DNA of 50,861 nucleotides from a bacterium (GTDB taxonomy: Bacteria > Acidobacteriota > Polarisedimenticolia > Polarisedimenticolales > Polarisedimenticolaceae), in assembly GCA_024226515.1 (NCBI GenBank), contig JAAELQ010000186.1, positions 1 through 50,861 on the forward strand. Reading direction: 5' to 3'. The position numbers and the translations under genes were made by a program. How positions within the stretch are numbered: the first letter of the stretch is position 1; each line of letters begins with the position of its first letter. Below, one piece after another: positions 50,650 to 50,861 of the stretch. The notes beneath the pieces are model-generated. The model was not told the DNA's origin, searched no databases, and saw only the letters and a list, made by a program, of their open reading frames with translations.

Positions 50650-50861
50650 AAGAACCCCCGGGGGCCTGCCCCCGGACCCCCCGTCCGCACTCCACGACGC
50701 CGTCAGAACGACGTCGTTCCGTTTGGTCCTGGTTCGCTCGGAACGAGGTGCGAGCGTTGCTACCTGCCTCGTCTCGACGACGGTCCTCGAATCCGGCTAG
50801 ATCGGAACCCGTCGAAGCGGCCACCAGCTTCACCCGACCGCATATCGCCCTCCGAGAGAAG
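50650..50861 (+). repeat. Long-inverted-repeat intergenic element, copy 2 (truncated by window end)
   Basis: Starting with AACCCCCGGG it carries the same left-arm order as copy 1 (CCCCCGGACCCCCCG, then CCGCACTCCACGACG, then CCGTTTGG). A ~110-nt core resembles the core of copy 1 read on the minus strand, sharing TGCCTCGTCT, CGACGGTCCTCGA, AGCTTCACCC and ATCGCCCTCCGAGAGA. The window ends where the right arm should begin. It lies upstream of the radical SAM gene. The 115 nt between that gene and the element hold no clear promoter. Confidence 0.8.

Overview
The window is a GC-rich, gene-dense bacterial chromosome segment from a Gram-negative (diderm) organism: it has a secretin-based type IV pilus (T4P), ABC-exported O-antigen-type glycan genes and a lipoprotein. 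Pilins with a KG|FTLIEL cleavage site, the order pilMNOPQ ... accBC ... pilB-pilT-pilC-pilS-pilR-pilA, an adhesin-like TPR protein with a carboxypeptidase-regulatory domain, and the high GC suggest an uncultured or little-studied lineage near Acidobacteriota, or possibly Desulfobacterota/Myxococcota. No rRNA or other taxonomic marker is present, so this is a low-confidence inference. I found no tRNA, rRNA, CRISPR array, insertion sequence or clear pseudogene.

Layout. (1) 1-8462, surface polysaccharide: the tail of a plus-strand glycosyltransferase, then a minus-strand operon wzm-wzt-fkbM-fkbM-cgeB-like-GT2 with 1-7 nt start/stop overlaps. Two GT4 genes lie upstream, separated from it by a 300-bp palindromic repeat element. 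(2) 8466-13230: two Wzy_C/WaaL-like membrane proteins with TPR tails, overlapping a pseudopilin gene, preceded by the main pilin gene with a clear sigma-54 promoter. (3) 13425-20849: pilR, pilS, pilC, pilT, pilB, with a structured 5' leader before pilB. (4) 21094-23370: accC, accB and a small TPR protein. (5) 23447-28753: a lipoprotein and pilQ, pilP, pilO, pilN, pilM. (6) 29059-36997: a divergent sugar/cyclitol locus. Its minus arm encodes GT4, NDP-sugar dehydrogenase, nucleotidyltransferase and GT4. Its plus arm encodes a sedoheptulose-7-phosphate cyclase, a ROK kinase and a GH4-family NAD-dependent enzyme. (7) 37002-50534, housekeeping: ridA, rel, secF, secD, yajC, pgeF, gmhA-like SIS protein, TPR lipid/secretory protein, acyl-CoA thioesterase, rng, and a TIGR03960-type radical SAM protein. 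A second, truncated copy of the palindromic element ends the window.

How the genes work together. PilS/PilR and sigma-54 probably drive the major pilin. PilB/PilT power extension and retraction through PilC, PilMNOP and the PilQ secretin. The Wzy_C proteins directly behind the pilins are candidates for pilin glycosylation or glycan polymerisation/ligation, fed by the neighbouring glycosyltransferases. Wzm/Wzt export a finished glycan whose end may be methylated by the FkbM enzymes.

The best candidate for an undescribed system is region 6. The cyclase, kinase, nucleotidyltransferase, dehydrogenase and glycosyltransferase set parallels the logic of validamycin/acarbose C7-cyclitol activation, but it sits in a glycan locus and includes a GH4 enzyme that I do not know from those pathways. 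The second is the dispersed 300-bp long-inverted-repeat element with a conserved non-coding core.
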